In this document: piece after piece, positions 49,321 to 59,142 of the stretch
How the letters are laid out: every line of letters begins with the position of its first letter
Numbering within the stretch: position 1 is the first letter of the stretch
DNA from: Granulibacter bethesdensis
Lineage (GTDB): Bacteria > Pseudomonadota > Alphaproteobacteria > Acetobacterales > Acetobacteraceae
Direction of reading: 5' to 3'
Length of the DNA: 64,000 bases
Assembly: GCF_001889545.1 (NCBI RefSeq)
Contig: NZ_CP018194.1
Span: forward strand, 372,001-436,000
The notes under the pieces: model-generated
What the model was told of the DNA's origin: nothing
The model's input: the letters and a program-made list of their open reading frames with translations, nothing else
The model's database searches: none
Program-made: the position numbers and the translations under genes

Positions 49321-51156
49321 ATGCGTTATCGACTTCAGGGTGTCCATACACCGGATGGACAGGCTGTCACCTCCGGGTCCGGCAGTGATGCGGGTGGACA
49401 GCTTCCGGCATGGGATCTGTCTGATCTGTATCCCGGTCCGGACAGTCCGGCGCTGGAGGCTGATATTGCCGCGGCGACCCGCGACTCGGTCCGGTTCGCG
49501 GAGCGCTATGCCGGTCAGCTGGCCGGTCTGGACGGGGCCGGGCTGGATGAGGCCCTGCGCGACTATGAGCGGATCGAGGAAATTCTCGGGCGTTTGATGT
49601 CCTACGCCCAGCTTCGCTTCAGCGAGGACAGCTCCGATCCTGAAATTGGTCGATTCTACCAGTCGATGAATGAGCGTGTGACGGGGATCAGCAGCCATCT
49701 GATCTTTTTCACGCTGGAACTGAACCGGCTGGATGACGCAACACTGGAACGGCAACTGGCCGATCCCAAAGCGGCGCGGTGGCAGCCCTTCCTTCGTGAT
49801 CTGCGTGTGTTCCGCCCGCATCAGCTTTCCGACGACGTCGAGAAAGCCCTGCATGAAAAGGACGTGACCGGTCATTCCGCCTGGACCCGCCTGTTCGATG
49901 AGACCATCGCCGCCATGCGCGTTACGGTGGGCGGGGAGGAGCTGACGGTCAGCACGGCGCTGAACCGCCTGTCCTCCGGCAACCGTACGATGCGGGAGGA
50001 AGCCGGAAAGGCGATCGGGGCCGCGTTCGGTGCCCAGAAACGGTTGTTCTCCTTCATCACCAACACGCTGGCGAAGGATAAGGAGATCATCGACACGCTG
50101 CGCCATTATGAGCGTCCGGGCAGCTATCGCAACCGCGCCAATATGGTCGAGGATGAGGTGGTGGATGCGCTGGTCTCTGCCGTCCGTGCCGATTACGGGC
50201 GGTTGTCGCATCGGTATTATGCTCTGAAAGCAAAATGGCTGGGGCTGGACAAGCTCAGTCACTGGGACCGCAACGCTCCCCTCCCGGGCGATGATGATCG
50301 GGACATTCCCTGGCCGGAGGCAAAGCGCCGCGTACTGGATGCGTATGGCGCGTTTTCACCGGAGATGGCGGAGATCGGCAGCCGGTTTTTTGATCACCCA
50401 TGGATCGATGCCCGTCTGCTGCCGGGCAAGTCGGGCGGGGCTTTTGCACATCCGACCGTGCCTTCGGTGCATCCATACATCCTGCTCAATTATCATGGCC
50501 GTACCCGGGACGTCATGACGCTGGCCCATGAGTTGGGCCATGGGGTGCATCAGGTGCTGGCCGGTCAGGCGCAGGGCTACATGCTTTCCAACACGCCGCT
50601 GACGCTGGCGGAAACGGCCTCTGTCTTCGGGGAGATGCTGACTTTCCGCGCCATGCTGGAGGCCGAGACCGATCCTGCGCGCCGCCGTCTGATGCTGGCC
50701 TCCAAGGTCGAGGACATGCTCAACACCGTGGTGCGCCAGACGGCGTTCTACGAGTTCGAAACGCGGGTGCATAACGAGCGTCGGTCCGGGGAGATCCTGC
50801 CGGAGCGGCTGGGGGAAATCTGGCGTCAGGTGCAGGTGGAAAGCCTCGGCCCGGTCTTTGACTTCACGCCGGAATACGACGTCTTCTGGGCCTATATTCC
50901 GCATTTCATCCACACGCCGTTCTATGTGTATGCCTATGCGTTCGGCGATTGTCTGGTGAATGCACTGTATGCAGTATTCCAGGATGGGCATCCCGGTTTT
51001 CAGCAGAAATACATGGATATGTTGCGGGCCGGGGGAACGAAGCGGCACCGTGAGCTGTTGGCTCCATTCGGGCTGGATGCCTCTGATCCGGCTTTCTGGA
51101 AAAAGGGGCTGGATGTGATTGCCGGCTTTATCGACGCGCTGGAGGAGAGCGCCTGA
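49321..51156 (+). CDS. Oligoendopeptidase F family M3 metallopeptidase
   Basis: Zinc peptidase of family M3 cleaving short peptides in the cytoplasm. The zinc site HELGHGVHQ (HExxH) is near residue 400, with the downstream ETASVFGEML providing the third ligand Glu. The N-terminal helical domain begins WDLSDLYPGPDSP, typical of PepF. The 611-residue length is normal. It overlaps the next gene by one base (TGATG). Confidence 0.92.
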   Translation: MRYRLQGVHTPDGQAVTSGSGSDAGGQLPAWDLSDLYPGPDSPALEADIAAATRDSVRFAERYAGQLAGLDGAGLDEALRDYERIEEILGRLMSYAQLRFSEDSSDPEIGRFYQSMNERVTGISSHLIFFTLELNRLDDATLERQLADPKAARWQPFLRDLRVFRPHQLSDDVEKALHEKDVTGHSAWTRLFDETIAAMRVTVGGEELTVSTALNRLSSGNRTMREEAGKAIGAAFGAQKRLFSFITNTLAKDKEIIDTLRHYERPGSYRNRANMVEDEVVDALVSAVRADYGRLSHRYYALKAKWLGLDKLSHWDRNAPLPGDDDRDIPWPEAKRRVLDAYGAFSPEMAEIGSRFFDHPWIDARLLPGKSGGAFAHPTVPSVHPYILLNYHGRTRDVMTLAHELGHGVHQVLAGQAQGYMLSNTPLTLAETASVFGEMLTFRAMLEAETDPARRRLMLASKVEDMLNTVVRQTAFYEFETRVHNERRSGEILPERLGEIWRQVQVESLGPVFDFTPEYDVFWAYIPHFIHTPFYVYAYAFGDCLVNALYAVFQDGHPGFQQKYMDMLRAGGTKRHRELLAPFGLDASDPAFWKKGLDVIAGFIDALEESA

Positions 51157-52511
51157 TGGCGAATGACGAGCGGCGCAGCCTGTTCGGGGAGATGCGGCGT
51201 TTGGCCCGTACCTCCGGCGCGGTTGGCGGTATCGCTGCGCGTGTGGCGGGGGAGCGGGTATTCGGCGTCAAAACCGATCGGTCGGCCCATGCCGATGATC
51301 TGCGGGTGATTCTCGGCGGGCTGAAGGGACCGCTGATGAAAGTGGCGCAGTTTCTCTCCACCGTGCCGGATGCGCTTCCGGCGGAATATGCCGCGCAACT
51401 GGCGGAGCTGCAGTCCAATGCTCCGCCGATGGGGCCTGCTTTCGTGCGGCGCCGGATGAGCGGTGAGCTTGGGCCGGACTGGCGATCCCGCTTCGAATCA
51501 TTCTCTGAAACGGCGGCTGCGGCGGCCAGTCTGGGTCAGGTGCATCGCGCCCGGCTGCATGATGGGCGTGATGTGGCCTGCAAGCTGCAATATCCGGACA
51601 TGACCAGTACGGTGGAAGCCGATCTGCGTCAGCTTCGCATGGCCATGGCCGTGTACCGGCGGATGGATAACGCCATCCAGCAGGAGGATATTTATGAGGA
51701 ACTCGCCGACCGTTTCCGGGAGGAGCTGGATTACGAGCGTGAGGCGAAGCAGATGCGGCTTTATGCCTCCCTGCTGTCCGGCACGCCGACGGTGCATGTG
51801 CCGGAGCCGGTGGCTGAACTCAGCTCCCGCCGTCTGTTGACCATGACATGGCTCAACGGGCGGCCCCTGTTGCAGCGGCTGAAGGAAGACCCGCCGCAGG
51901 AGGAGCGCAACCGCATCGCCGAGGCGCTGTTCCGCGCCTGGTATATCCCCCTGTATCGCTATGGCGTGATCCATGGCGATCCGCATCTCGGCAATTATCA
52001 GGTGACGGAGGAAGGTCATGTCAACCTGCTTGATTTCGGGGCGATCCGCGTGTTTCCGCCGCGTTTCGTGCGGGGGGTGATCGCTCTCTATGAAGCGGTG
52101 CGGGATGGTGATGACGAACGCGCCATGGATGCCTATCGCACATGGGGCTTCACCGATCTGAATAACGAAAAACTGGCGGTGCTCAATGAATGGGCGCGCT
52201 TCCTGTACGAGCCGTTGATGCAGGACAGGGTGCGCCCGATTCAGGAAACCGATGATCCGAATTTCGGCCGCGCGGTGGCGGAGCGTGTGCATCAGGGGCT
52301 GAAGCGCACCGGCGGTGTGCGTCCGCCGCGTGAATTCGTGCTGATGGACCGCTCGGCGATTGGACTTGGCAGCGTGTTCCTGCGGTTGAAGGCAGAGCTG
52401 AACTGGTATCGCCTGTTTCAGGAGATGATCGAAGGCTTCTCCAGCGAGGATATGGCACGCCGTCAGGCTGAGGCACTTGCTGCGGTAGGGCTGGAGATAC
52501 GGCAGGATTGA
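51156..52511 (+). CDS. ABC1/AarF (UbiB-like) atypical kinase family protein
   Basis: Protein-kinase-like ATPase of 451 residues. The KxGQ-type signature reads KGPLMKVAQFLSTVPDALP, followed by AAAASLGQVHRARLHDGRDVACKLQYPD (the ADCK Ala-rich loop and catalytic Lys) and the catalytic/metal motifs HGDPHLGNYQV and NLLDFGAIRVF. Lacking the C-terminal membrane helices of UbiB, it is closer to the soluble AarF group that acts in lipid or quinone metabolism. Start overlaps the peptidase stop. Confidence 0.9.
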   Translation: MANDERRSLFGEMRRLARTSGAVGGIAARVAGERVFGVKTDRSAHADDLRVILGGLKGPLMKVAQFLSTVPDALPAEYAAQLAELQSNAPPMGPAFVRRRMSGELGPDWRSRFESFSETAAAAASLGQVHRARLHDGRDVACKLQYPDMTSTVEADLRQLRMAMAVYRRMDNAIQQEDIYEELADRFREELDYEREAKQMRLYASLLSGTPTVHVPEPVAELSSRRLLTMTWLNGRPLLQRLKEDPPQEERNRIAEALFRAWYIPLYRYGVIHGDPHLGNYQVTEEGHVNLLDFGAIRVFPPRFVRGVIALYEAVRDGDDERAMDAYRTWGFTDLNNEKLAVLNEWARFLYEPLMQDRVRPIQETDDPNFGRAVAERVHQGLKRTGGVRPPREFVLMDRSAIGLGSVFLRLKAELNWYRLFQEMIEGFSSEDMARRQAEALAAVGLEIRQD

Positions 52512-52539
52512 GACGGGGCTACCGTCTCAGTTACGGGGC

Positions 52540-54483
52540 TCAGTTACGGGTGGGCGGCAGAGCGGCGGCGATGTCATGAAACAGGCGTGCGGGCAGGCTG
52601 CCGCCGGTAATGTTCCGCATGGGCGTTCTGTCGTCATTGCCGACCCACACGCCGATAACGGTGCGATCATCGATGCAGCCGATAAACCACGCATCGCGGT
52701 AATCCTGTGTGGTTCCGGTCTTGCCGCCGACTGCATGTCCGGGAATGGCGGCGGCCCGACCGGTGCCTCGCGCTACCACGGCTTGCAGCATGCGGGCCAT
52801 GTCCCGTGCGACTTCCGGTGTCATCACTGCCTCGCCGACCGGGGCGGTGATCTGGATCGGGCGGTGATCAGCGGTGCCTGCCTCGATGGCACGGGGTGTC
52901 ACGCGATATCCGCCATTGAAAAAACTGGCATAGGCAGCGGTCATTTCCAGCAATCCCGCATCGGCGGTGCCCAATGCGATGGAGGCATTGCGGGGGAAAC
53001 TATCCTCCACCCCCAGACGATGCGCGGCCTCGATCACGGCGGCGGGTCCGCCATCGCGCAGCAGCAGCCGGACAGCCGCCGTATTGACGGAATGGGCCAG
53101 CGCCGTTTCCAGCGTGATGTCACCCACCGAGCCGGGTTCGTAATTGGAGGGGCTCCAGTTGCCGACCCTGATGGGGGCATCCGACACGGTATCATCCGGT
53201 TCCTCACCATTTTCCATCGCCACCAGCCAGACGAAAGGCTTGAAGGAGGAGCCGGGCTGACGCCGCATGATGGTCGCGCGGTTGAAGGAGCTGCGCCGGT
53301 AATCGGCCCCGCCTACCATGGCGCGCACAGCGCCGGTGCGGGCATCCATGACCACCACGGCAGCCTCATGCACATTGGCCGCTGCTCCGGGGCCGTCCAG
53401 CATGGCGGTCAGGCGCGCTTCGGCAATGCTCTGGATATGGCTGTCCAGCGTCGTTCTGATGACGGCATCGGCCCCTTGCGGCAACAGGCTCTGCGCCCGT
53501 TCCGCCGCCCAGTCGGCAAACCATGGGGCGCCGGTCGGAGCCTGCTGACGGAAAGAGATTTTCGCGGCTTCGGCGCTCGCCTGCGCCGCGGTCAGCGCGT
53601 GGGTTTCCACCATGGCCTGAAGAACCTCTCTGGTTCTTGCAATGGCGGCGGTGGGATCGACCCGTGGGTTAAACCGGGAAGGCGCGCGCGGTAATCCGGC
53701 CAGCATGGCGGCCTGCCAGATGTTCAGATGACGGGCGGAGATGCCGAAATAGACATGCGCCGCCGCATCCACCCCCCATGCGCCTGCGCCGAGATAGACG
53801 CGATTGAGCCATATTTCGAGAATTTCCTGCCGCGTGAAATGCTCGGACAACCATATCGTCAGCATCAGTTCCTGCACCTTCCGGCGCAGGGTGCGCTCGT
53901 TGGACAGGAACAGGGTTTTGGCCACCTGCTGGGTGATGGTGGACCCGCCCTGCCGCAGACGGCCGGAGCTGAGATTGACCCAGATTGCCCGCGCGATACC
54001 GATCGGGTCGATCGCGCCATGAGACCAGAAGCGGCGATCTTCCACGGAGACGGCCGCTTCCTGCATGGCGCGCGGCATGTCGCCCAGACGCAGGCTTTCG
54101 CCTACCACATCGCCATAGGTGGCGAAGGTCAGTCCTTCCTGATCACGCAGGATCAGGCTTGGCCGGCGCGGTGCATCCAGCGCTTCCTCCGGGCGCGGCA
54201 GGTCCCAGGCGAAATAGACCAGAAAAACCGCGGCTGTGAGGCCACCCCAGATCAGGGCCATGATCCCCCAGCGCAGCCAGCGCCATTTCTGCCGGCTGGC
54301 AACTGATTCTTTCGCAGCCTTTCCCTTGCGCCGGGATGAGGGGGGAGGGGGAGAAGGCCGCCGCTTTGCACGACCGGGCGGGCCACGGCGGATGAAGTCT
54401 GGATCCTGTACGGCGTCCTGATCCGCCCGATATCGGGCATCCGGGCGGGCGGTACGGCTACGGGGCTGGTCCTGACGCGGCAT
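52540..54483 (-). CDS. Class A penicillin-binding protein (PBP1A family)
   Basis: Bifunctional peptidoglycan synthase. After a cytoplasmic basic and Ser/Pro-rich tail and one membrane helix (about residues 73-92) come the GT51 motifs EDRRFWSHGAIDPIGIARA, GGSTITQQVAKTL and RKVQELMLTIWLSE, then the transpeptidase SSFK, SVN and GKTGTTQDYRDAW motifs. The ATG at 54483 gives 647 residues; a longer frame reaches 54687 through the divergent DUF2946 region and is rejected. Nothing suggests regulation. Confidence 0.93.
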   Translation of the reverse strand: MPRQDQPRSRTARPDARYRADQDAVQDPDFIRRGPPGRAKRRPSPPPPSSRRKGKAAKESVASRQKWRWLRWGIMALIWGGLTAAVFLVYFAWDLPRPEEALDAPRRPSLILRDQEGLTFATYGDVVGESLRLGDMPRAMQEAAVSVEDRRFWSHGAIDPIGIARAIWVNLSSGRLRQGGSTITQQVAKTLFLSNERTLRRKVQELMLTIWLSEHFTRQEILEIWLNRVYLGAGAWGVDAAAHVYFGISARHLNIWQAAMLAGLPRAPSRFNPRVDPTAAIARTREVLQAMVETHALTAAQASAEAAKISFRQQAPTGAPWFADWAAERAQSLLPQGADAVIRTTLDSHIQSIAEARLTAMLDGPGAAANVHEAAVVVMDARTGAVRAMVGGADYRRSSFNRATIMRRQPGSSFKPFVWLVAMENGEEPDDTVSDAPIRVGNWSPSNYEPGSVGDITLETALAHSVNTAAVRLLLRDGGPAAVIEAAHRLGVEDSFPRNASIALGTADAGLLEMTAAYASFFNGGYRVTPRAIEAGTADHRPIQITAPVGEAVMTPEVARDMARMLQAVVARGTGRAAAIPGHAVGGKTGTTQDYRDAWFIGCIDDRTVIGVWVGNDDRTPMRNITGGSLPARLFHDIAAALPPTRN

Positions 54484-54595
54484 GAGGGGCGTATGGATGA
54501 ACCCGCATGGTGCGGGCGTCAACGGTTGTGGCAGGCAGGGCTGTACCGATGAAGGTACCACAGCACCCGACAAAACAGACCTGATTGATGATGAA

Positions 54596-55198
54596 ATGAA
54601 TACATGCTCCTTGCAGTGGCGGGGAGCCGACGTTACGCACGCCCCCATCATGATCCAGTTGCGGTCCTTGTTCCGCCAGTCCCGCATCCTTCAGCACCGG
54701 CTGTCTCTCCGGCTGATGCAGGATGTACTGACGCGGGCGCTGGTGATTCTGGTCATCGTGGGCATGTTGGCGCAGATGGCGCTGATGGCATTGTCCCGTC
54801 CCGGCGAGGTGCCGCGTGCGGCGCTGGAGCGTCTGACCGGATTGTTGCTGACCGATCCGGTGAATGTGCCGACATATGCCTCGTCGGAGGAAGGTGACTG
54901 CGTTGATGCCTCCCACGAGGCGGATATGTCTGTCACGGTGCCGCATGAACTGATGGCGCAAATGCATCATGGGGGGCATGACCAACGGGACCATGACCAA
55001 CCGGGGCATGATCAGCATCAGGCCTGCTCCATCTGTGTGTTTCTCGCCATGGCAGCAGCACTGCTGGTCATGCCCGTGTTGCCCCCACTCTCTTCCGGCA
55101 TATGGGTGCGCATTATCCGGCGCGTCATGCAGCCACGGGCGCCTCCCGGTTCAGTGTGGCTGTCCGCCTATGCACGAGGCCCTCCTGTCCCTGTCTGA
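54596..55198 (+). CDS. DUF2946-type membrane protein with His-rich segment
   Basis: Protein of about 200 residues with a transmembrane helix (VLTRALVILVIVGMLAQMALMAL), a periplasmic His/Asp-rich segment (HHGGHDQRDHDQPGHDQHQACSIC), a second helix and the C-terminal ARGPPVPV, typical of DUF2946. His residues plus CSIC suggest metal, probably copper, binding. The gene lies 56 bases before the copper receptor gene. The start is uncertain: 54596 or 54650 are plausible; no ribosome site is clear. Confidence 0.65.
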   Translation: MNTCSLQWRGADVTHAPIMIQLRSLFRQSRILQHRLSLRLMQDVLTRALVILVIVGMLAQMALMALSRPGEVPRAALERLTGLLLTDPVNVPTYASSEEGDCVDASHEADMSVTVPHELMAQMHHGGHDQRDHDQPGHDQHQACSICVFLAMAAALLVMPVLPPLSSGIWVRIIRRVMQPRAPPGSVWLSAYARGPPVPV

Positions 55199-55254
55199 AA
55201 GCGACGCGCCGATCGTGCGCGCATCTTTTCAAACATCAGGTCAGGATTTTTCAT

Positions 55255-57501
55255 ATGATCAGGCATCTTCACGGCCGGGCAGGGCGTGCTGCGCTGCTCG
55301 CCTCCGGAACCATTCTTGCCGGCAATATGCTTGCCGCAGGATGGCCTTTTTCTCCCGCATGGGCGCAGGGCGCTGCTTCCGCTCCCAATGCCACGACTGG
55401 CTCCTCCTCCCTGCCCACTTTGCATGTGCTGGCGGACAGCCCGCTTTCGCTGATCGGGGAACCACTGGATAAGACGACAGTGTCGCAGACCATGATGGAT
55501 CGTAACCGGCTGAACAGCCCGGATACCGCCGAACTGTTCAAGGGGGTGGCGGGCGTCAGTTTCTATCAGGCCGGTCGTGTCTCGGCCCTGCCGGTCATCA
55601 ACGGCATGAATGATGATCGTGTGGCAACTGAGGTAGACGGGGTGCGGATCAGCGCGGCCTGCCCCAACCATATGAACCCGGCCCTGTCCTATGTAGACCC
55701 CGGTATGGTGAAAACCGCGAGCGTGATTGCCGGAATCACTCCGGTCAGTGCAGGTGGTGACAGCATTGCCGGTACCGTCTCGGTGGAACGGACCGATCCG
55801 ATCTTTTCGAAGGACAAGTCCATTCTGGCGACCGGCCACGTGACGGCCAGTTATCGCAGCAATGGCAACACGGTCGGTACTTCCGGCGCGGTCACGGTCG
55901 CCAATGATACAGTCAGCCTGCGTTACGAAGGATCATGGTCGCAGGCCGGTAACTACGAAGGCGGCGGAGATGCGGGGATCGTCCGCTCCACCAAATATCA
56001 GAGCTTCAATCATGCGGTGACGCTGGGCCTGAAGCGGGACAATCATCGTCTGACGCTGACCGCCGGACAGCAGGACATCCCGTATGAGGGTTTCCCCAAC
56101 CAGTTCATGGACATGACCAATAATCGCTCTACTTTCGTGAATGGTCATTACGAAGGCGATTTTTCATGGGGTGAGCTGGATGTGCGTGGCTACTGGCAGC
56201 GCATTACCCATGTCATGAATATGCTGGATGACAAAGGCGGCCATTCCGCCACTACCGGCATGCCGATGAATTCGGATTCCCGCCTGGCCGGTTATGCAAT
56301 CAAGGCGACCATTCCACTGGGAAGCTGGAACACGCTGCGCCTTGGCAGTTCTTTCGATCATCAGGGGCTGAACGACTGGTGGCCGCCGCTGGTGGGCAGC
56401 ATGATGATGGGGCCGGATACCTATCACAACATCAATAATGGGCATCGTGACCGGCTGGGTCATTTTGCGGAGTGGGAATCCCGCTGGACCAACCGGTTTT
56501 CCTCCCTGCTTGGTTTCCGCAATGATATCGTGATGATGAATACCGGGGAGGTATCGCCCTATTCTTCTGGCGGGATGATGATGGGGATGGGCGGTATGGG
56601 TGGCATGATGGGAATGGGAAATCCCGATGCCGCCGCCGCCAAGGCCTTCAACGCCATGTATCGGGGCCGGACCGATGTGAATTTCGATGTCACGGCGCTG
56701 GGACGTTACCGTGTCTCTGACATGATCAGCCTCGAAGGTGGTTATGCCCGCAAGACGCGCTCCCCCAATCTGTATGAACGCTATGCCTGGGGGCAGAGTG
56801 CAATGACCAGCCAGATGATCGGATGGTTCGGGGATGGGAATGGCTATGTCGGCAATCCGGATCTGAAGCCGGAAATCGCGCATACCGTCAGCACCACGGT
56901 CCTTTTCCGTGATCCGGAGCAGGAACGCTGGAAAATCAGTATCCAGCCATTCTACACCTACGTAGAGGGATTCATTAACGCCAATCTGCTGAAATCCCTG
57001 TCGAGCCACTTCAATCAGCTTCAGTTCGCCAACCACAATGCGCAGCTCTATGGTGTCAACGTGTCAGGCTCGGCGCGTCTGTGGCATTCCGCACGCTGGG
57101 GGCATGGTGAACTCGGCGGCACGCTGAGCTATGTGCGGGGTGAGGATCTGGAGACCCGCCACAGCCTGTATCACATGATGCCGATTAACGGGCTGATCGG
57201 TCTGTACGAGACGCGCGGCAACTGGAGCGGCCGTGCGGAGGCTACGTTCGTCAACAGCAAGACCATCATCGACCCGACCAGAAACGAACCGCGCACACCG
57301 GGTTATGCCCTGTTCGGTCTGGGGGCGGCCTACAGCTGGAAAAACGTGAAAGTGGAAGGGGGGATCGAGAATATTTTCGATCAGAAATACTATCTTCCGC
57401 TTGGTGGCCTGTCGCTGGGTGACTTTGATGCAACCGGCGTCCTGCGTGCCCTGCCGGGACTGGGGCGGTCCTACAACCTGTCGATGACCGTTTCTTTCTG
57501 A
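55255..57501 (+). CDS. TonB-dependent outer-membrane copper receptor (OprC/NosA-like)
   Basis: A 748-residue TonB-dependent receptor: signal peptide to about residue 38, plug domain from about 60-190, then a 22-strand barrel ending in Phe (MTVSF). In the plug, Cys136 and Met140 form CPNHM, and His319-Val-Met321 lies in the barrel; these CxxxM and HxM pairs sit at nearly the same positions as the copper ligands of Pseudomonas OprC. A Met-rich loop (441-454) could bind copper further. I start at 55255, where a signal peptide begins; the longer frame lies within the upstream gene. Confidence 0.85.
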   Translation: MIRHLHGRAGRAALLASGTILAGNMLAAGWPFSPAWAQGAASAPNATTGSSSLPTLHVLADSPLSLIGEPLDKTTVSQTMMDRNRLNSPDTAELFKGVAGVSFYQAGRVSALPVINGMNDDRVATEVDGVRISAACPNHMNPALSYVDPGMVKTASVIAGITPVSAGGDSIAGTVSVERTDPIFSKDKSILATGHVTASYRSNGNTVGTSGAVTVANDTVSLRYEGSWSQAGNYEGGGDAGIVRSTKYQSFNHAVTLGLKRDNHRLTLTAGQQDIPYEGFPNQFMDMTNNRSTFVNGHYEGDFSWGELDVRGYWQRITHVMNMLDDKGGHSATTGMPMNSDSRLAGYAIKATIPLGSWNTLRLGSSFDHQGLNDWWPPLVGSMMMGPDTYHNINNGHRDRLGHFAEWESRWTNRFSSLLGFRNDIVMMNTGEVSPYSSGGMMMGMGGMGGMMGMGNPDAAAAKAFNAMYRGRTDVNFDVTALGRYRVSDMISLEGGYARKTRSPNLYERYAWGQSAMTSQMIGWFGDGNGYVGNPDLKPEIAHTVSTTVLFRDPEQERWKISIQPFYTYVEGFINANLLKSLSSHFNQLQFANHNAQLYGVNVSGSARLWHSARWGHGELGGTLSYVRGEDLETRHSLYHMMPINGLIGLYETRGNWSGRAEATFVNSKTIIDPTRNEPRTPGYALFGLGAAYSWKNVKVEGGIENIFDQKYYLPLGGLSLGDFDATGVLRALPGLGRSYNLSMTVSF

Positions 57502-57613
57502 TTGAACGAGTATAGATTTGGTTTCATCCCGCTCTCTGCGGGATGAGATCAGCATCCGAAAAATGAAAGGCCGGGTTCCGCCGTAAAACAAGTTACGCTA
57601 GAAGGCTGCCGGA

Positions 57614-57698
57614 CCGGGCGTGGCGGAACGGTATACGCATTCGACTTAAAATCGAACGCCTTTATGGCTTACGGGTTCAAATCCCGTCGCCCGGACCA
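57614..57698 (+). tRNA. tRNA-Leu (anticodon UAA)
   Basis: Cloverleaf with acceptor CCGGGCG/CGCCCGG, D-arm GCGG...CGC, anticodon stem TTCGA/TCGAA with loop CTTAAAA (anticodon TAA), a long variable arm CGCCTTTATGGCTT typical of class II tRNAs, a T-arm ACGGG/CCCGT, and encoded CCA at 57696-57698. Confidence 0.95.
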
Positions 57699-57738
57699 GC
57701 ACATATGCCCTGAGCGGCTTTTGGGAAACAGTCTCTGC

Positions 57739-58155
57739 ATGTCCGATTATGGCTTGCCGCCCGGCCTGAACGATATTGCGGCGCTTGCCGAACGCGCCTT
57801 GCATGAAATTCCTCTCGGCCAGTTTCCCGGCATCCGGGAATTGACCATCGCGGTGGAAGATTCACCGGATGACGAGATGCTGGCCGAGCTTGGCCTGTCC
57901 TCTCCGTGGGAGTTGACGGGGCTTTACAAAGGAATTCCGCTCGATCAGCGCGGGATCGCAGATTGGGGGCAGGAGCCTGATCAGGTTGTTCTGTTCCGGG
58001 AGCCGATCCTGCTGGAGTGGATCGAAACCGGAGACTCCCTGCCGGATCTGGTGCGGACTGTGCTGATTCACGAGATCGCACATCATTTCGGCTTCACCGA
58101 TGAGCAGATCGAGGCGCTGGAGCAGAAAACCCGCGACGGTGCCGCCCGTCACTGA
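57739..58155 (+). CDS. Minimal zincin metallopeptidase (DUF1025 type)
   Basis: A 138-residue acidic protein with zinc motif HEIAHHFGFTDEQIE near residue 115 (HExxHxxGxxD) and a preceding YKGIPL...QVVLFREPIL segment, hallmarks of the metallopeptidase family once called DUF1025. Substrate unknown. The start at 57739 is taken because upstream codons overlap tRNA-Leu. Confidence 0.87.
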   Translation: MSDYGLPPGLNDIAALAERALHEIPLGQFPGIRELTIAVEDSPDDEMLAELGLSSPWELTGLYKGIPLDQRGIADWGQEPDQVVLFREPILLEWIETGDSLPDLVRTVLIHEIAHHFGFTDEQIEALEQKTRDGAARH

Positions 58156-58190
58156 GACAGGGCACCAAGCGTTTCAGTTCAGTTTTCGTG

Positions 58191-58529
58191 TCAGTTTTCG
58201 TGATCGTGTAAAGACTTGCCTTCGGCATCCTCTTCGTCATGCGGTTCGGTCATGTGTTCGATCATGGCGGTCAGCATATCCCGCACATGGCCGTCAGCGA
58301 TGGCATAGAACACCTGTCGTCCCTGCCGCGCGGCTTTCAGCAACCGCGCCGCCCGCAGCAGGCGCAGATGGTGCGAAACCAGCGACTGGCTCAGCGCGGT
58401 CCGTTCCGCCAACGTCCCGACATTCAGCGGTTGTTCCAGGCAGGCAACGACAATCATCAACCGGTTTGGCTCGCCCAGAAGACGGAATGTTTCCGCCAGT
58501 TGGCTATATTGATCTTGTGGAAGGTCCAT
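58191..58529 (-). CDS. ArsR/SmtB-family metal-responsive repressor
   Basis: A 112-residue winged-helix regulator with recognition region ALSQSLVSHHLRLLRAARLL and wing GRQVFYAI. The alpha-5 site is complete: Asp79, His81, His92 and Glu95, fitting DxHx10HxxE of zinc sensors such as CzrA and SmtB. The alpha-3 Cys site is absent (ACLEQPLN). The C-terminus is His/Asp/Glu-rich. I use the ATG at 58529; a TTG at 58553 adds eight residues. It may regulate a nearby metal gene, but no transporter is adjacent. Confidence 0.87.
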   Translation of the reverse strand: MDLPQDQYSQLAETFRLLGEPNRLMIVVACLEQPLNVGTLAERTALSQSLVSHHLRLLRAARLLKAARQGRQVFYAIADGHVRDMLTAMIEHMTEPHDEEDAEGKSLHDHEN

Positions 58530-58611
58530 TCCCGCGCCGCACCTGTCTGCCAAACGAAGACATGCTCTAGCCTATCCGCGGCAATGTGCCAAAGGGGCCA
58601 TCTCACTCCCC

Positions 58612-59142
58612 TTATGCCAGAGCGTAATCCGCTTCCACGGTGTAAACCGACTGTTCCTTGCCCAGTTGGGAGCTGAACAGGGTGAAGTGCTCCACCGGGA
58701 TCGGGTCGGTACGGAACAGATTATGGCTCTGGACATAGGAAGCCAGCCGATTTTCCGCCGTGCCATCCAGGCGCGCCAGCGTGACATGAGGCATGAAGCG
58801 GCGGCGTTCCGCGGGCAGTCCCACGCGCTGTAACGCGGTTTCGATCTTGTTCTGAAGATGGTCCAGCTGCGGATTTTTCTCTACGCCGACATACAGGGTG
58901 GAGCGCCCGGCCCGCTCGAAAATACCGATTCCGGTCAGCACCAGAGAGAAACCACGCGCCCGCAGGGAGGACAGGGCCAGATCGAGCTCATCGGCACGAT
59001 GGCCCGGCACGTCGCCGATGAAGCGCAGCGTCAGATGGTAATTTTCCGGTGAAATCCAGCGTGCCCCCGGCAGACCGTAGGCAATCCCGTAGAGTTCATC
59101 TTTCAGAATCCAGGGAAGATCGAGCCCGACAAACAGTCTCAT
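58612..59142 (-). CDS. thpR: RNA 2',3'-cyclic phosphodiesterase
   Basis: 2H-phosphoesterase (LigT/ThpR) of 176 residues. The two catalytic HxT motifs are HLTLRF near residue 36 and HVTLAR near residue 120; MRLFVGLDLP is the usual N-terminus and FTLFSSQL the C-terminal strand. The ATG at 59142 is chosen since the open upstream extension lacks similarity. Confidence 0.93.
   Translation of the reverse strand: MRLFVGLDLPWILKDELYGIAYGLPGARWISPENYHLTLRFIGDVPGHRADELDLALSSLRARGFSLVLTGIGIFERAGRSTLYVGVEKNPQLDHLQNKIETALQRVGLPAERRRFMPHVTLARLDGTAENRLASYVQSHNLFRTDPIPVEHFTLFSSQLGKEQSVYTVEADYALA

Noticed and set aside
54484-54687. An extended N-terminus for the penicillin-binding protein
   Set aside because: The extra 68 codons overlap the divergent gene's control region and resemble no PBP; the ATG at 54483 begins the basic cytoplasmic tail.
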